From: Stenotrophomonas maltophilia
Lineage (GTDB): Bacteria > Pseudomonadota > Gammaproteobacteria > Xanthomonadales > Xanthomonadaceae
Length of the DNA: 49,327 nucleotides
Direction of reading: 5' to 3'
Assembly (NCBI RefSeq): GCF_004684085.1
Contig: NZ_SRHZ01000025.1
Span: 1 to 49,327, forward strand
Made by a program: the position numbers and the translations under genes. Under the pieces are notes generated by a model that saw only the letters and a program-made list of their open reading frames with translations, had not been told where the DNA came from and did no database searches. The number at the start of each line of letters is the position of its first letter. Positions within the stretch are counted from its first letter, which is position 1. Shown piece by piece: positions 16,293 to 25,370 of this stretch.

Positions 16293-17453
16293 ATGCTGCA
16301 GACCCTGGCCATCGCCCACTATCGCTCGCTGCATGGACTGGTGCTGCCGTTGCAGCAGTTGAACGTGATCACCGGCGACAACGGCAGCGGCAAATCCAGC
16401 CTGTACCGCGCGCTGCGCCTGTTGGCGGAGACCGCGCAGGGCGGGGTGGCGGCGGTGCTGGCCCGCGAGGGCGGCCTCGGTTCGGCGCTATGGGCGGGGC
16501 CCGAGACTCTCGATCGCCGGGTCATCGCCGGCGAGATTCCGCTGCAGGGCGGCCCGCGTCAGGCGTCGGTCGGGCTGAAGCTGGGCTTCGCTACAGAGGA
16601 ATTCGGCTATGCCATCGACCTCGGCTATCCGCCGCCCAGTCGCTCGGCGTTCGCGCTGGATCCGCAGATCAAGGCCGAAGCAATCTGGGCCGGTCCCTTC
16701 CTGCGCAGCGCCAACCTGCTGGTCGACCGCCGCGCGGCGATGGTGCGGCAGCGTCACGCGCGTGGCTGGGAGGTGGTCGATGATCACTTGTCGCTGTTCG
16801 ACAGCCTGTTTACCCAGGTGGGTGACCCGCAGCGCATGCCGGAAACGATCGCGTTGCGCGAGTACATCCGTCGCTGGCGCTTCTACGATCATTTCCGCAG
16901 TGATGCAGACGCTCCCGGGCGGCAACCCGCGATGGCCACGCGCACGCCGGTGCTGCATCACGATGGACGGGATCTGGCAGCAGCCTGGGTGACCATTCTT
17001 GAGATCGGTGACCCGGTCGCGTTGGCACGCAGCGTGGACGACGCGTTTCCGGGCGCCACGGTCGGCTTCGAAGAGCTGGACGGTCGATTGGCCCTGCGCT
17101 TCCACCAGCCGGGCCTGCTGCGGCCGCTGTCGATGGCCGAGCTGTCCGACGGTACCCTGCGCTTCCTGCTGCTGGCTGCTGCGCTGCACACGCCGCGGCC
17201 GCCGCCGTTGCTGGTGCTCAACGAGCCGGAAACCAGCCTGCACCCGGATCTGTTGCCCGCCTTGGCACGGTTGATCATCGCGGCCAGCGCCCGCAGCCAG
17301 GTATGGGTGGTGTCACACGCCAATCGGTTGATCGCGGCACTGGAACAGGCACCGGGCTGTCACTCGCTGCACCTGCACAAGGAGCAGGGCCGCACGCTGT
17401 TGAGCGGGCAGGGACTGCTGGACGCCCCAGCATGGCATTGGCCGCAGCGCTGA
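16293..17453 (+). CDS. Predicted ATPase of the COG4637 / AAA_21 type
   Basis: A 386-aa ABC/SMC-like ATPase of the COG4637 kind. Walker A is GDNGSGKSS (about 29-37). A signature-like SDGTLRFLLL and Walker B LLVLNEPETSLHP follow, then an H-loop VVSHANRLI. Note N in place of D in the LNEPE Walker B, which is common in this group. Relatives include OLD-like and RecF-like proteins, but no TOPRIM nuclease domain is present and the function is unknown. ATG 16293 was chosen because the upstream extension runs through the SMAG element. It stands alone, flanked by SMAG units on both sides. Confidence 0.8.
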   Translation: MLQTLAIAHYRSLHGLVLPLQQLNVITGDNGSGKSSLYRALRLLAETAQGGVAAVLAREGGLGSALWAGPETLDRRVIAGEIPLQGGPRQASVGLKLGFATEEFGYAIDLGYPPPSRSAFALDPQIKAEAIWAGPFLRSANLLVDRRAAMVRQRHARGWEVVDDHLSLFDSLFTQVGDPQRMPETIALREYIRRWRFYDHFRSDADAPGRQPAMATRTPVLHHDGRDLAAAWVTILEIGDPVALARSVDDAFPGATVGFEELDGRLALRFHQPGLLRPLSMAELSDGTLRFLLLAAALHTPRPPPLLVLNEPETSLHPDLLPALARLIIAASARSQVWVVSHANRLIAALEQAPGCHSLHLHKEQGRTLLSGQGLLDAPAWHWPQR

Positions 17454-17513
17454 CCGATTGATCCGCGCCCCGCACGCATGCTGTGGCCATTCCCCCGCGC
17501 GTCGCTGCGTTCA

Positions 17514-17537
17514 GTAGATCCACGCCATGCGTGGATG
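17514..17537 (+). repeat. SMAG element
   Basis: GTAG at 17514-17517, same ATCCACGC subtype as 16184-16207. It lies in the convergent gap between the AAA ATPase gene and the EamA gene, 3 bp from the latter's stop. Confidence 0.85.
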
Positions 17538-17540
17538 CAC

Positions 17541-18488
17541 TCAATCGGCGATGTTGCGTGCCTCGGCGGTACCGAGAATTTCCGGATGCTGCACCGGCTT
17601 GCGACGGTTCAGCAGCGGATGCAGGAACACCGCGCCGACGATGATCGCCACACCCAGGTAGAACCACGGCGTGACCTCGTGCTGTTCGCGCAGCAGCACT
17701 ACCGCCAGCAACACCGCATAGACCGGTTCCAGGTTGGTCACCAGCTGCACGGTATAGGCACTGAGGTGGCGCAGCGCGACCAGGGCCAGGGCGAACGGCA
17801 GCAGCGTGCAGAACCCGGCCAGCACCAGCAGCAGGATGCCGTCGTGCAGATCCGGTACCACCCACAGCGGGCTGGCCAGCGCCGGCAGCAGGTAGGGCAT
17901 CAGCGGCGCCAGCAGGGTCAGGGTGAGGGTGCCGGCACCCAGCTCCAAGGCGGTGACCGTGAGCGGATCGGCGTGGCTGACCATGCGCTTGTTGAGCGAG
18001 CCGAATACCGCCACCAGCAACGCCGAAATCGCGCCGATCAGGACGCCCAGGCGCATGCCATCGGGAACGCCGCCGACCACCAGCGCCACGCCCGGAAGTA
18101 CCGCAAGGCCGAAGGCGAGTTCACGCAGCTGGAACGGTCGCTTGGCCACCCACGGTTCGATGATCGAGGTGAACACGGGTGCCAGCGCGATGCAGGTGGC
18201 GGCCACCGAGGCGTTGGCCAGTTTCACCGCGCCGTAGAAGGTCAGCCAGTGCAGGGCGACCAGCGCGCCGATGCCGGCATAGCCGGCTACCAGCCGCAGG
18301 GGCAGGGTGCGCAGCCCGCGCCAGACCCGCGGCAGCAGGGCCAGCATCGCCGTCACCAGCAGCATGCGCCACCACACCAGCGGCAGCGCCGGCAGGGTGA
18401 TCAGCTTGCCGAGGATGGCGGTGACGCCCCACAGCAGGACACAGAAGTGGATCTGCCACAGCGCTTTGCGGGTGTCGGGTGTGCTCAT
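17541..18488 (-). CDS. EamA/DMT family transporter
   Basis: A 315-aa inner-membrane protein with ten hydrophobic segments in two EamA repeats (about 12-140 and 150-292), typical of the drug/metabolite transporter superfamily. Such carriers export amino acids, nucleotide precursors or other metabolites; the substrate is not readable. The first repeat begins with LLWGVTAILGK, the second ends in GAVFLHPLL. CACAAT lies 6 nt before the ATG on the minus strand, possibly a weak -10. Divergent from the Pr6Pr gene. Confidence 0.88.
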   Translation of the reverse strand: MSTPDTRKALWQIHFCVLLWGVTAILGKLITLPALPLVWWRMLLVTAMLALLPRVWRGLRTLPLRLVAGYAGIGALVALHWLTFYGAVKLANASVAATCIALAPVFTSIIEPWVAKRPFQLRELAFGLAVLPGVALVVGGVPDGMRLGVLIGAISALLVAVFGSLNKRMVSHADPLTVTALELGAGTLTLTLLAPLMPYLLPALASPLWVVPDLHDGILLLVLAGFCTLLPFALALVALRHLSAYTVQLVTNLEPVYAVLLAVVLLREQHEVTPWFYLGVAIIVGAVFLHPLLNRRKPVQHPEILGTAEARNIAD

Positions 18489-18566
18489 CGGCCTATTGTG
18501 AGGCAATCGCGCGGCCGCCGGCGATGCCTGTGGCATGCTCGCGGCAACGTTCCAGGGTACCGGGCA

Positions 18567-19181
18567 ATGCCTGCTGACCGCTCCGTCCTGCGCACATGGG
18601 CCGCACTGACTGCACTCGTGGCTGCGGCCTCGTTGCTGCTGCAATACCTGTTGCTGCTGCGCGGACCGGGAGCCGCTGCCGGGGTCGGCATGGCGACGCT
18701 GCGGTTCCTCGGCTACTTCACCATTCTCAGCAACCTGGCGGTGTGCCTGGCCTGTATCCGGCTGGCGTGCGGACGATCGGTGCGTCCTGTGGTCGCGGCG
18801 GCACTGGCACTGTGCATCGGCGTGACCGGTATGGTCTACATCGTTGCGCTGCAGGGGCTGTGGCGGCCCACCGGGCTGCAATGGTGGGTCGATGCCGGCC
18901 TCCATTACGGCGTGCCGGTGCTCTATCTGCTGGGGTGGTTGCTGCTGCTGCCGCACGGGGCGCTGCGCTGGCGCGCGCTGGGCGGGGTGCTGCTGGTGCC
19001 GCTGGTCTATCTGGGTTGGGCGATGCTGGTTGCTGCGGTGACAGGGCAGGCGCCGTATCCATTTCTCGAACTTCAGCGACTGGGGCTGGCGGCGTTCCTG
19101 ATCAACGTGCTGCGCGTGGCGAGCGTGTTCGTGGTGGCGTGGACCCTGCTGTGGGGGCTGGATCGCTGGCGCCGTCGATGA
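18567..19181 (+). CDS. Pr6Pr family six-helix membrane protein
   Basis: A 204-aa protein with six predicted membrane helices. FLGYFTILSNLAVCL and WWVDAGLHYGVPVLYLLGW are the conserved Pr6Pr/FAR-17a-like motifs. Function in bacteria unknown. The frame continues far upstream, but ATG 18567 begins the first helix. Its last 80 nt overlap, in antisense, the 3' end of the convergent DUF72 gene. Confidence 0.82.
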   Translation: MPADRSVLRTWAALTALVAAASLLLQYLLLLRGPGAAAGVGMATLRFLGYFTILSNLAVCLACIRLACGRSVRPVVAAALALCIGVTGMVYIVALQGLWRPTGLQWWVDAGLHYGVPVLYLLGWLLLLPHGALRWRALGGVLLVPLVYLGWAMLVAAVTGQAPYPFLELQRLGLAAFLINVLRVASVFVVAWTLLWGLDRWRRR

Positions 19182-19974
19182 GGCGCTGCAATGCCATCGC
19201 CGCCGCCGGATTGCGTGCCTTGCCCGCGCCGATGCACAGCAGATAGACCTCGCGCGGCGTTTCCGGGGCGGGTCCGGCCAGGCAGGACAGGTCGTCCACC
19301 GGCTCGCCGCGTGACCAGCGGCGGGCACGTTCGGCCCAGCGTTGCTGCACGGGCGCCGGCAGGCCATCGTTCAAACGGGCCTGGCTGCGTTTGATCCGCG
19401 CATAGACGAAAGCGGCACTGACATCGCCATGCAACGGTGCCTCGTCGCTGTCTTCGATCACCAGTGCCACACTGTGGCGGCGCGCGGCGTCGACAAGTGC
19501 CGGGCCATGTACCTCGGCGTTGCGCACTTCCAGCGCGTGCTGCAGTGGCACGCCTTCCAGCTGCTTCGGCAGCTGTTCCATCAGCGCGTCCAGCGCGTCG
19601 GCATCGGCCGGATGGCGCGGGTCGAACTGCCACAGCAACGGTCCAAGCCGGTTACCCAGCGCGAGCGCGGCCTGCAGGAACGGCGCTGCGGCCGCCACGG
19701 TGCTGGACAGGTCGCGTCGTTGCACCAGATAGCGCGGCGCCTTCATCGAAAACCGGAAGCCCTCCGGTGTTTGTGCGGCCCACTGCGTGCACTGCGCCGC
19801 AGTCGGTGTGCGATAGAACGTGCCGTTGATTTCGATGCAGCGCAGGGCACTGCTGGCATGGGCCAGTTCTTCGCGCTGCGGCAGGCCGGCTGGATAGAAC
19901 ATGCCGCCGCGCCACTCGGGAAATACCCAGCCTCCGATACCGCAGCGGATCGCGGCCTGCTTCGCAGTGGCCAT
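19102..19974 (-). CDS. DUF72 domain protein
   Basis: A 290-aa protein of the DUF72 (YecE-like) family, TIM-barrel-like. Visible motifs are IRCGIGGWVFPEWRGGMFYP, EINGTFYRTP, FSMKAPRYL, LWQFDP and, near the C-terminus, YLLCIGAGKARNP. Biochemical role unknown. Its start ATG shares one base with the TGA of the VOC gene upstream (TGATG), so they are coupled. The final 26 codons overlap the opposite-strand Pr6Pr gene; this tail (PTAGSTPPRTRSPRAAR) is low-complexity and may be a run-on extension. Confidence 0.88.
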   Translation of the reverse strand: MATAKQAAIRCGIGGWVFPEWRGGMFYPAGLPQREELAHASSALRCIEINGTFYRTPTAAQCTQWAAQTPEGFRFSMKAPRYLVQRRDLSSTVAAAAPFLQAALALGNRLGPLLWQFDPRHPADADALDALMEQLPKQLEGVPLQHALEVRNAEVHGPALVDAARRHSVALVIEDSDEAPLHGDVSAAFVYARIKRSQARLNDGLPAPVQQRWAERARRWSRGEPVDDLSCLAGPAPETPREVYLLCIGAGKARNPAAAMALQRLIDGASDPAPTAGSTPPRTRSPRAAR

Positions 19975-20417
19975 CACTGTCCGTGGTCCGCGCGCCACGG
20001 ATCGTAGCTGCCGAACCACCACAGGTAACCTTCGGGGTCGGCACAGGCGTAGCCGCGGCCACCATAGTCCTGGTCGGCAATGTCGATGACGATGCGTGCG
20101 CCGGCGGCCTTGGCCCGTGCGTAATGCGCGTCCACGTCGGTCACGATCACGCAGGCGCTCTGGGTCTGGCGGCCGCCGACCTCATCAGGCATCACCGCCA
20201 GCTTGGACCATTCGCCACTGCTGCTGCTCGAACCGAGCATGATCATGCCCTGGCCGAATGTCAGCTGTGCATGGAACACGGTATCGCCGTCTGCATACAC
20301 CGCCTGTACGTGGAAACCGAAGGCGTGTTGCAGCCAGGCGATGGCAGCCTGCGCGTCACGGTAGCGCAGGCACGGAATGATGGTGGAGCCGTTGCTCGGT
20401 TGGCCGTTGCCGCCCAT
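19974..20417 (-). CDS. VOC superfamily (glyoxalase/PhnB-like) protein
   Basis: A 147-aa vicinal-oxygen-chelate fold protein with two beta-alpha-beta-beta-beta modules (IIPCLRYRDAQAAIAWLQHAFGF, then ACVIVTDVDAHYARAKAAGA) and the typical final YACADPEGYLWWFGSYDPW. Closest in style to PhnB/YdeE-type glyoxalase-like proteins. Enzyme activity cannot be assigned. A very good ribosome binding site (TAGGAGGGG) lies directly before the ATG on the minus strand. First gene of a two-gene unit with DUF72, divergent from the serine hydrolase gene. Confidence 0.88.
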   Translation of the reverse strand: MGGNGQPSNGSTIIPCLRYRDAQAAIAWLQHAFGFHVQAVYADGDTVFHAQLTFGQGMIMLGSSSSSGEWSKLAVMPDEVGGRQTQSACVIVTDVDAHYARAKAAGARIVIDIADQDYGGRGYACADPEGYLWWFGSYDPWRADHGQ

Positions 20418-20527
20418 GACACCCCTCCTATGGCACAGGGCAGGGTGCGCCGCAGACCGTTACCATCCCGCGAAACCCCGGTGACGGCCTGCACATGGCC
20501 GCCACCCCTGTTCGGAGATCGTGCTGG

Positions 20528-22090
20528 ATGAAACCCTGGATCGGAGGAGCCGTGCTGCTGGCATGCACGACCATGGCGAGCGCTGCCACACCGGCGCAGC
20601 TGCAGGAGCTGGATGCAACCGTCGAGCGCGTGCGCGCGCAGTTCGACGTGCCCGGCATTGCCGTGGCCGTGGTCAAGGACGGGCAGGTGGTGCTGGAACG
20701 CGGCTGGGGCGTGCGCGAGCAGGGCAAACCGGAGCCGGTGAAGGCCGATACGCTGTTCGCCATCGCTTCCAACACCAAGGCGTTCACCGCCACCTCGTTG
20801 AACCTGCTGGCCGAAGACGGCAAGCTGAAGATGGACGACAAGGTGATCGACCACCTGCCGTCGTTCCGCATGTCCGACCCGTTCGTGACCGGGCAGATGA
20901 CGATCCGCGACCTGCTGTCGCATCGCAGCGGCCTGAGCCTGGGTGCCGGTGACCTGCTGTTCTGGCCGACCACCTCCTACAGCAATGCCGAGGTGGTGGA
21001 ACGGCTGGGCAAGGTGCCGCTCAAGGGCGGATTCCGCGAGAGCTACGCCTACGACAACATCCTGTACGCGGTCGCCCAGCAGGTGATCGAACATGTTTCG
21101 GGCATGAGCTACCAGCAGTTCCTGCAGACCCGCATCTTCGACAAGGTGGGCATGGCCGGCACGCGCTACAACGCCGATCACCTGAAGCCGGGCGACAAGG
21201 CGGCTGTCGGCCACGCCAAGTACGATTTCAAGGACCTGCGCACCGTCGCACCGCTGACCTGGTCGAACAATGCCGGCGCTGGTGGCATCTATTCCAGCGC
21301 ACATGACATGGCGCGCTGGATGCAGGTGCAGCTGGCTGAGGGCAAGCTGGCCGATGGCACCGCGCTGTTCACCGACAAGAGCCAGCAGCAGATGTGGCGG
21401 ATGATCACCCCGCAGTCGATCCCGGCGCCGAGCGTGCCGGAGCTGGCACCGGCGCGGGCCAACTTTGCCGGCTATGGCGAGGGCTGGAGCCTGAGCGACT
21501 ACCGCGGGCAGAAGCTGGTCTGGCACACCGGTGGCTGGCCGGGCATGGTCTCGCGCTTGACCCTGGTACCGGGCGAGAAGCTGGGCGTGGTGGTGCTGAC
21601 CAACCAGGAAGTGGGCGCGGCGTTCAACGCGATTACCCTGAGCGTGCTTGACGCTTACCTGGGCGCTGAGAAGCACGACTGGGTGGACGCCTATGCTAAG
21701 GCCGTGGCCAAGGGCCAGGACAAGGCCGACGAAGCCTGGGCCAAGCACCAGAGCGCGCGCGACAAGGGCGGCAGGCCGTCGCTGGCGCTGGCGGGCTACA
21801 CCGGCACCTTCGGCGACCGCTGGTATGGCGACATGCAGATCAGTGCCGAGGGCAAGGGCCTGCGCCTGCGCTTCATGAAGACCGCGCAGCTGAGCGGTCG
21901 CCTGGAGCACTGGCAGCACGACACCTTCATCGTGCGCTGGGACGACCGTTCGCTCAACGCCGACGCGTTCGTCAACTTCAGCCTGGACCCGGATGGCAAG
22001 GTGCGCGAGGTGCGCATGCAGCCGATTTCCGATCTGACCGATTTCAGCTTCGACTTCCAGGACCTGCTGTTCACCCCGGTGGCCCGGTAG
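20528..22090 (+). CDS. Beta-lactamase-fold serine hydrolase (class C / AmpC-like, DUF3471)
   Basis: A 520-aa exported protein with a signal peptide cleaved near residue 19-20. The catalytic motifs are S81-N-T-K84, Y175-D-N177 and H333-T-G-G336. The family includes DD-peptidases, esterases and AmpC-like beta-lactamases. The extra C-terminal domain (about 410-520, ending with LLFTPVAR) resembles DUF3471 and argues for an esterase or peptidase rather than a true beta-lactamase. ATG 20528 is chosen since the longer frame adds 11 residues before the signal peptide. The TAG stop (22088-22090) lies inside the GTAG of a SMAG element. Confidence 0.9.
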   Translation: MKPWIGGAVLLACTTMASAATPAQLQELDATVERVRAQFDVPGIAVAVVKDGQVVLERGWGVREQGKPEPVKADTLFAIASNTKAFTATSLNLLAEDGKLKMDDKVIDHLPSFRMSDPFVTGQMTIRDLLSHRSGLSLGAGDLLFWPTTSYSNAEVVERLGKVPLKGGFRESYAYDNILYAVAQQVIEHVSGMSYQQFLQTRIFDKVGMAGTRYNADHLKPGDKAAVGHAKYDFKDLRTVAPLTWSNNAGAGGIYSSAHDMARWMQVQLAEGKLADGTALFTDKSQQQMWRMITPQSIPAPSVPELAPARANFAGYGEGWSLSDYRGQKLVWHTGGWPGMVSRLTLVPGEKLGVVVLTNQEVGAAFNAITLSVLDAYLGAEKHDWVDAYAKAVAKGQDKADEAWAKHQSARDKGGRPSLALAGYTGTFGDRWYGDMQISAEGKGLRLRFMKTAQLSGRLEHWQHDTFIVRWDDRSLNADAFVNFSLDPDGKVREVRMQPISDLTDFSFDFQDLLFTPVAR

Positions 22091-22142
22091 ATGCCAACCT
22101 TGGTTGGCCTACGGTAAGGCGCACACCAAGGTGGGCGCCTAC
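22087..22142. repeat. Pair of SMAG elements
   Basis: The first unit (22087-22112) has arms ATGCCAACC / GGTTGGC and carries GTAG at one end and CTAC at the other. The second (about 22114-22142) has arms GGCGCACACC / GGTGGGCGCC and ends in CTAC. The first GTAG includes the stop codon of the serine hydrolase gene. Confidence 0.8.
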
Positions 22143-22222
22143 CGGGGGAAGCAGGCGATCATCGGCTGGCGTACACATCCGGCGTGGGATACTTCGCCGC
22201 TTGCAAGAGGCGAGGGAGTGCA

Positions 22223-24055
22223 ATGTTCCGTTGGTTTGAATCCCTGATTCCGGTGTTCCCGCCTGTCGACGGGCGCATGCCGCCGCGCACGGTGGTGCGC
22301 TTCTACCTGCACTACCTGCGCCCGGTGTGGCCGGTGCTGCTGGCCACCCTCATCGCCGGCCTGCTGCTGGCGCTGGTGGAAGTGGCGATGTTCGATTATC
22401 TGGGCCGCATCGTCGACATGGTCGCCGAAAAACCCGGTGCCGATTTCTTCAAGCGCCACGCCAATGAACTGGGCTGGATGCTGTTCGTCACGGTCATCGC
22501 GCGGCCGATCCTGGTCGGGCTTCACAACCTGCTGGTCAACCAGGCCATCGTACCCGGCCTGAGCAACCGCTCGCGCTGGCTGATGCACAACTACGTGGTA
22601 CGGCAGAGCCTGAACTTCTTCCAGAACGACTTCGCCGGCAGCGTCGCCAACCGGGTGATGCAGACCGGCACCTCGCTGCGCGAATCCGCTGTGCAGATGG
22701 TCGATTCGCTGTGGTACATCGTGGTCTATACCGGCACTGCGCTGTACTTGTTCGCACAGGCCGACTGGCGTCTGATGGTGCCGTTGATCCTGTGGCTGCT
22801 GACCTATGCGGTGATTCTGATGTACTTCGTGCCACGTGCGAAGGAACGCGCCTGGATCGCCTCTGAAGCGCGTTCCAAGGCGATGGGCCGCATCGTCGAT
22901 GGCTACACCAACATCCCCACGCTGAAGCTGTTCGCCCATGGCGGACGCGAGCAGGCCTATGTGGCCGAGTCGATCCAGGAACTGGCGGTCAAGCACCGCG
23001 CGCAGACCCGGGTGACCACCGGCATGGACCTGGCCATCGCCATCGTCAACGGGTTCCTGATCGCCGGTACCTGCGGCCTGGCGCTGTGGCTGTGGAATGG
23101 CGGCCACATCACCGTTGGCGCGATCACGCTGGCGACTGGCCTGGTGATCCGCATCCACAACATGTCCGGTTGGATCATGTGGACCATCAACGGCATCTTC
23201 GAGGACATCGGCACGGTGCAGGATGGCATCACCACCATCGCTCAGCCGCTGACCGTGCAGGATCGCGAGGATGCGGTGCCGTTGCAGGTAACCCGTGGTG
23301 GCGTGCACTTCCAGGACATCCACTTCCACTACGGCAAGACCGGGGGTGTCATCGCCGGCCTGGACCTGGTGGTGAAACCGGGCGAGAAGATCGGCCTGGT
23401 CGGACCTTCCGGCGCAGGCAAGTCGACCCTGGTCAACGTGCTGTTGCGCCTGTACGACCTGGAGAGCGGTCGCATCCTGATCGACGGCCAGGACATCGCC
23501 CATGTCACCCAGGAAAGCCTGCGCCAGCAGATCGGCGTGGTCACCCAGGACACCTCGCTGCTGCATCGCTCGATCCGCGACAACCTGCTGTATGGCCGCC
23601 CGGATGCGACCGATGAGCAGCTGCGTGCCGCCGTCGCCAAGGCACGCGCGGCGGCCTTCATCGATACGCTGGTGGACGGGCAGGGCCGTCGGGGCTACGA
23701 CGCACATGTCGGCGAACGCGGCGTGAAGCTGTCCGGTGGCCAGCGCCAACGCATTGCCATTGCCCGCGTGCTGCTGAAGGACGCACCGATCCTGGTGCTG
23801 GACGAGGCGACCTCAGCGCTGGACTCGGAAGTGGAAGCGGCGATCCAGGACAGCCTGGACCAGTTGATGGGCAACAAGACGGTGATCGCGATCGCGCACC
23901 GGCTGTCGACCATCGCACGCATGGACCGGCTGGTGGTGATGGACCAGGGCCGCATCGTCGAGACCGGCACCCATGCCGAGCTGATTGCGGCCGGTGGCCT
24001 GTACGCGCGCTTGTGGGCGCGGCAGACCGGTGGTTTTGTGGCTGCCGATCAGTAG
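22223..24055 (+). CDS. ABC exporter, fused membrane and ATPase domains (MsbA-like)
   Basis: A 610-aa half-transporter. Six membrane helices lie in about 30-330 (ABC_membrane fold), followed by the nucleotide-binding domain with Walker A GPSGAGKST (about 393-401), signature LSGGQRQRIAIAR (from about 503), Walker B ILVLDEATSALDS (about 522-534) and H-loop AIAHRLST. Works as a homodimer or heterodimer; substrate unknown (lipid, peptide or drug). ATG 22223 follows GAGGGAG. The TAG stop (24053-24055) lies within the GTAG of a SMAG repeat. Confidence 0.93.
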   Translation: MFRWFESLIPVFPPVDGRMPPRTVVRFYLHYLRPVWPVLLATLIAGLLLALVEVAMFDYLGRIVDMVAEKPGADFFKRHANELGWMLFVTVIARPILVGLHNLLVNQAIVPGLSNRSRWLMHNYVVRQSLNFFQNDFAGSVANRVMQTGTSLRESAVQMVDSLWYIVVYTGTALYLFAQADWRLMVPLILWLLTYAVILMYFVPRAKERAWIASEARSKAMGRIVDGYTNIPTLKLFAHGGREQAYVAESIQELAVKHRAQTRVTTGMDLAIAIVNGFLIAGTCGLALWLWNGGHITVGAITLATGLVIRIHNMSGWIMWTINGIFEDIGTVQDGITTIAQPLTVQDREDAVPLQVTRGGVHFQDIHFHYGKTGGVIAGLDLVVKPGEKIGLVGPSGAGKSTLVNVLLRLYDLESGRILIDGQDIAHVTQESLRQQIGVVTQDTSLLHRSIRDNLLYGRPDATDEQLRAAVAKARAAAFIDTLVDGQGRRGYDAHVGERGVKLSGGQRQRIAIARVLLKDAPILVLDEATSALDSEVEAAIQDSLDQLMGNKTVIAIAHRLSTIARMDRLVVMDQGRIVETGTHAELIAAGGLYARLWARQTGGFVAADQ

Positions 24056-24075
24056 ATCCACGCCACGCGTGGATG
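24052..24075 (+). repeat. SMAG element
   Basis: GTAG at 24052-24055 (includes the ABC exporter stop), arms ATCCACGC / GCGTGGAT. Confidence 0.85.
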
Positions 24076-24083
24076 CATCCCTT

Positions 24084-24122
24084 GGGGTCGGATCCCTTTC
24101 CGCAGGAAAGGGCTCTGGCCCC
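24084..24122. repeat. GGGGTCGGATCCC hairpin repeat
   Basis: A 39-bp imperfect hairpin: GGGGTCGGATCCCTTTCC, loop GCA, then an 18-nt arm ending CTCTGGCCCC. It belongs to the same family as the two units at 36039-36131. Placed between a SMAG unit and the phosphatase gene. Confidence 0.75.
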
Positions 24123-24143
24123 AGCGTGTTTCCGGAGACCTGC

Positions 24144-25367
24144 ATGATCCACCCGCTACGCCCTTTGCTGCTCGCGTTTGCCCTGGTCAGCTCAGTCGCG
24201 GCCGCCGCGCCAGCCCCCGTGCACGGCGGCACGCTCGAACAGGTCGTCCTGCTCAGCCGCCACAACCTGCGTGCGCCGCTGGTGTCCTCGGGCACGCTGG
24301 CCGAAGCCACGCCGCATGCGTGGGCAACATGGGACGTTGCAGCCGGCGAGCTGACCACCAAGGGCGGCGTGCTGGAGGTCTACATGGGCCGTTACCTGGG
24401 CCAGTGGCTGCGGCAGGCGCACGTGCTGCCCGCCGCAGGCTGCCCGCAAGCCGGCGATTTCCATGCGCTGGCCAACAGCCTGCAGCGTACCCAGGCCACG
24501 GCGCAGTTCTTCATCGCCGGCGCATTCCCCGGCTGCCACGTGATGGTCGAACAGCGCATGCCGCTGGGCACGATGGATTCGTTGTTTGATCCGGTGATTC
24601 ATCGCGATGATGCAGGTTTCCAGCGCCGCGCACTGCGTGCCATGCAGAAGGCCGAAGCGCAGGCGCGTCTCGCGCCGGACCTGCAGGTGGTGGACAACGT
24701 GGTCGAGCACGCGGCATCGCCGGCCTGTGCGGGGCGCAGGCCGTGCACGCTGCGCGCGGGTGACAGCACGTTCCGCGTGGCGGTGGGCAAGGAGCCTGGC
24801 GTCACCGGCTCGCTGGCACTGGCCAACGGCATGGTCGATGCGCTGCTGATGCAGGATTACCAGAACGTTACGGGCTCTGCGGTCGGTTGGGGCAGGCTGC
24901 ACGACGATGCGCAGTGGCAGGCGCTGGCGCGGGTGCGCAATGGCTACCAGGAGATCCTGTTCGGCACACCGGAGGTGGCGCGCGATGTAGCCGCGCCGCT
25001 GTTGGCGCACATCGGTGTCCTGTTTGCCGATCCACAGGCGCCGAAAGTCAGTCTGATGGTGGGCCACGATTCCAACATCGGCGCCGTGCTGGCTGCATTG
25101 GGTACCGCGGATTACACGCTGCCGGGCCAGCTTGAGAAGACGCCGATCGGCGGTCTGCTGCAGTTCGAGCGCTGGCGTGACAGCCACAGCGATGGCAATC
25201 GTTTCCGCCTGGTCTACGTCTACCCAACCACCGCGCAGCTGCGTGATGCGTTGCCGTTGAACGATGTACAGCCACCCGGTCGGGTGGAGCTCGCCCTTCC
25301 CGGGTGTGGGCAGAACGGATGCAGTGACGTGCAGTTCGAGCGCCTGCTGTATCGCGCGTTGAATTGA
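24144..25367 (+). CDS. Periplasmic histidine acid phosphatase (glucose-1-phosphatase / phytase-like)
   Basis: A 407-aa secreted enzyme of histidine phosphatase clade 2. A signal peptide ends near residue 21. The catalytic motif R39-H40-N-L-R-A-P resembles E. coli Agp (RHNLRAP) rather than the phytase RHGxRxP form, and the proton donor motif is H308-D309 in VGHDSN. Several Cys pairs fit periplasmic disulfides. It releases phosphate from sugar phosphates or phytate. The ATG follows GGAGA. Upstream in-frame starts run through repeat DNA and were rejected. The tail is followed at once by a SMAG array. Confidence 0.9.
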   Translation: MIHPLRPLLLAFALVSSVAAAAPAPVHGGTLEQVVLLSRHNLRAPLVSSGTLAEATPHAWATWDVAAGELTTKGGVLEVYMGRYLGQWLRQAHVLPAAGCPQAGDFHALANSLQRTQATAQFFIAGAFPGCHVMVEQRMPLGTMDSLFDPVIHRDDAGFQRRALRAMQKAEAQARLAPDLQVVDNVVEHAASPACAGRRPCTLRAGDSTFRVAVGKEPGVTGSLALANGMVDALLMQDYQNVTGSAVGWGRLHDDAQWQALARVRNGYQEILFGTPEVARDVAAPLLAHIGVLFADPQAPKVSLMVGHDSNIGAVLAALGTADYTLPGQLEKTPIGGLLQFERWRDSHSDGNRFRLVYVYPTTAQLRDALPLNDVQPPGRVELALPGCGQNGCSDVQFERLLYRALN

Positions 25368-25370
25368 ATG

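Noticed and set aside
17478..18566. Long N-terminal extension of the Pr6Pr frame.
   Set aside because: It is antisense to the EamA gene and low in recognisable sequence; the membrane protein begins at ATG 18567.
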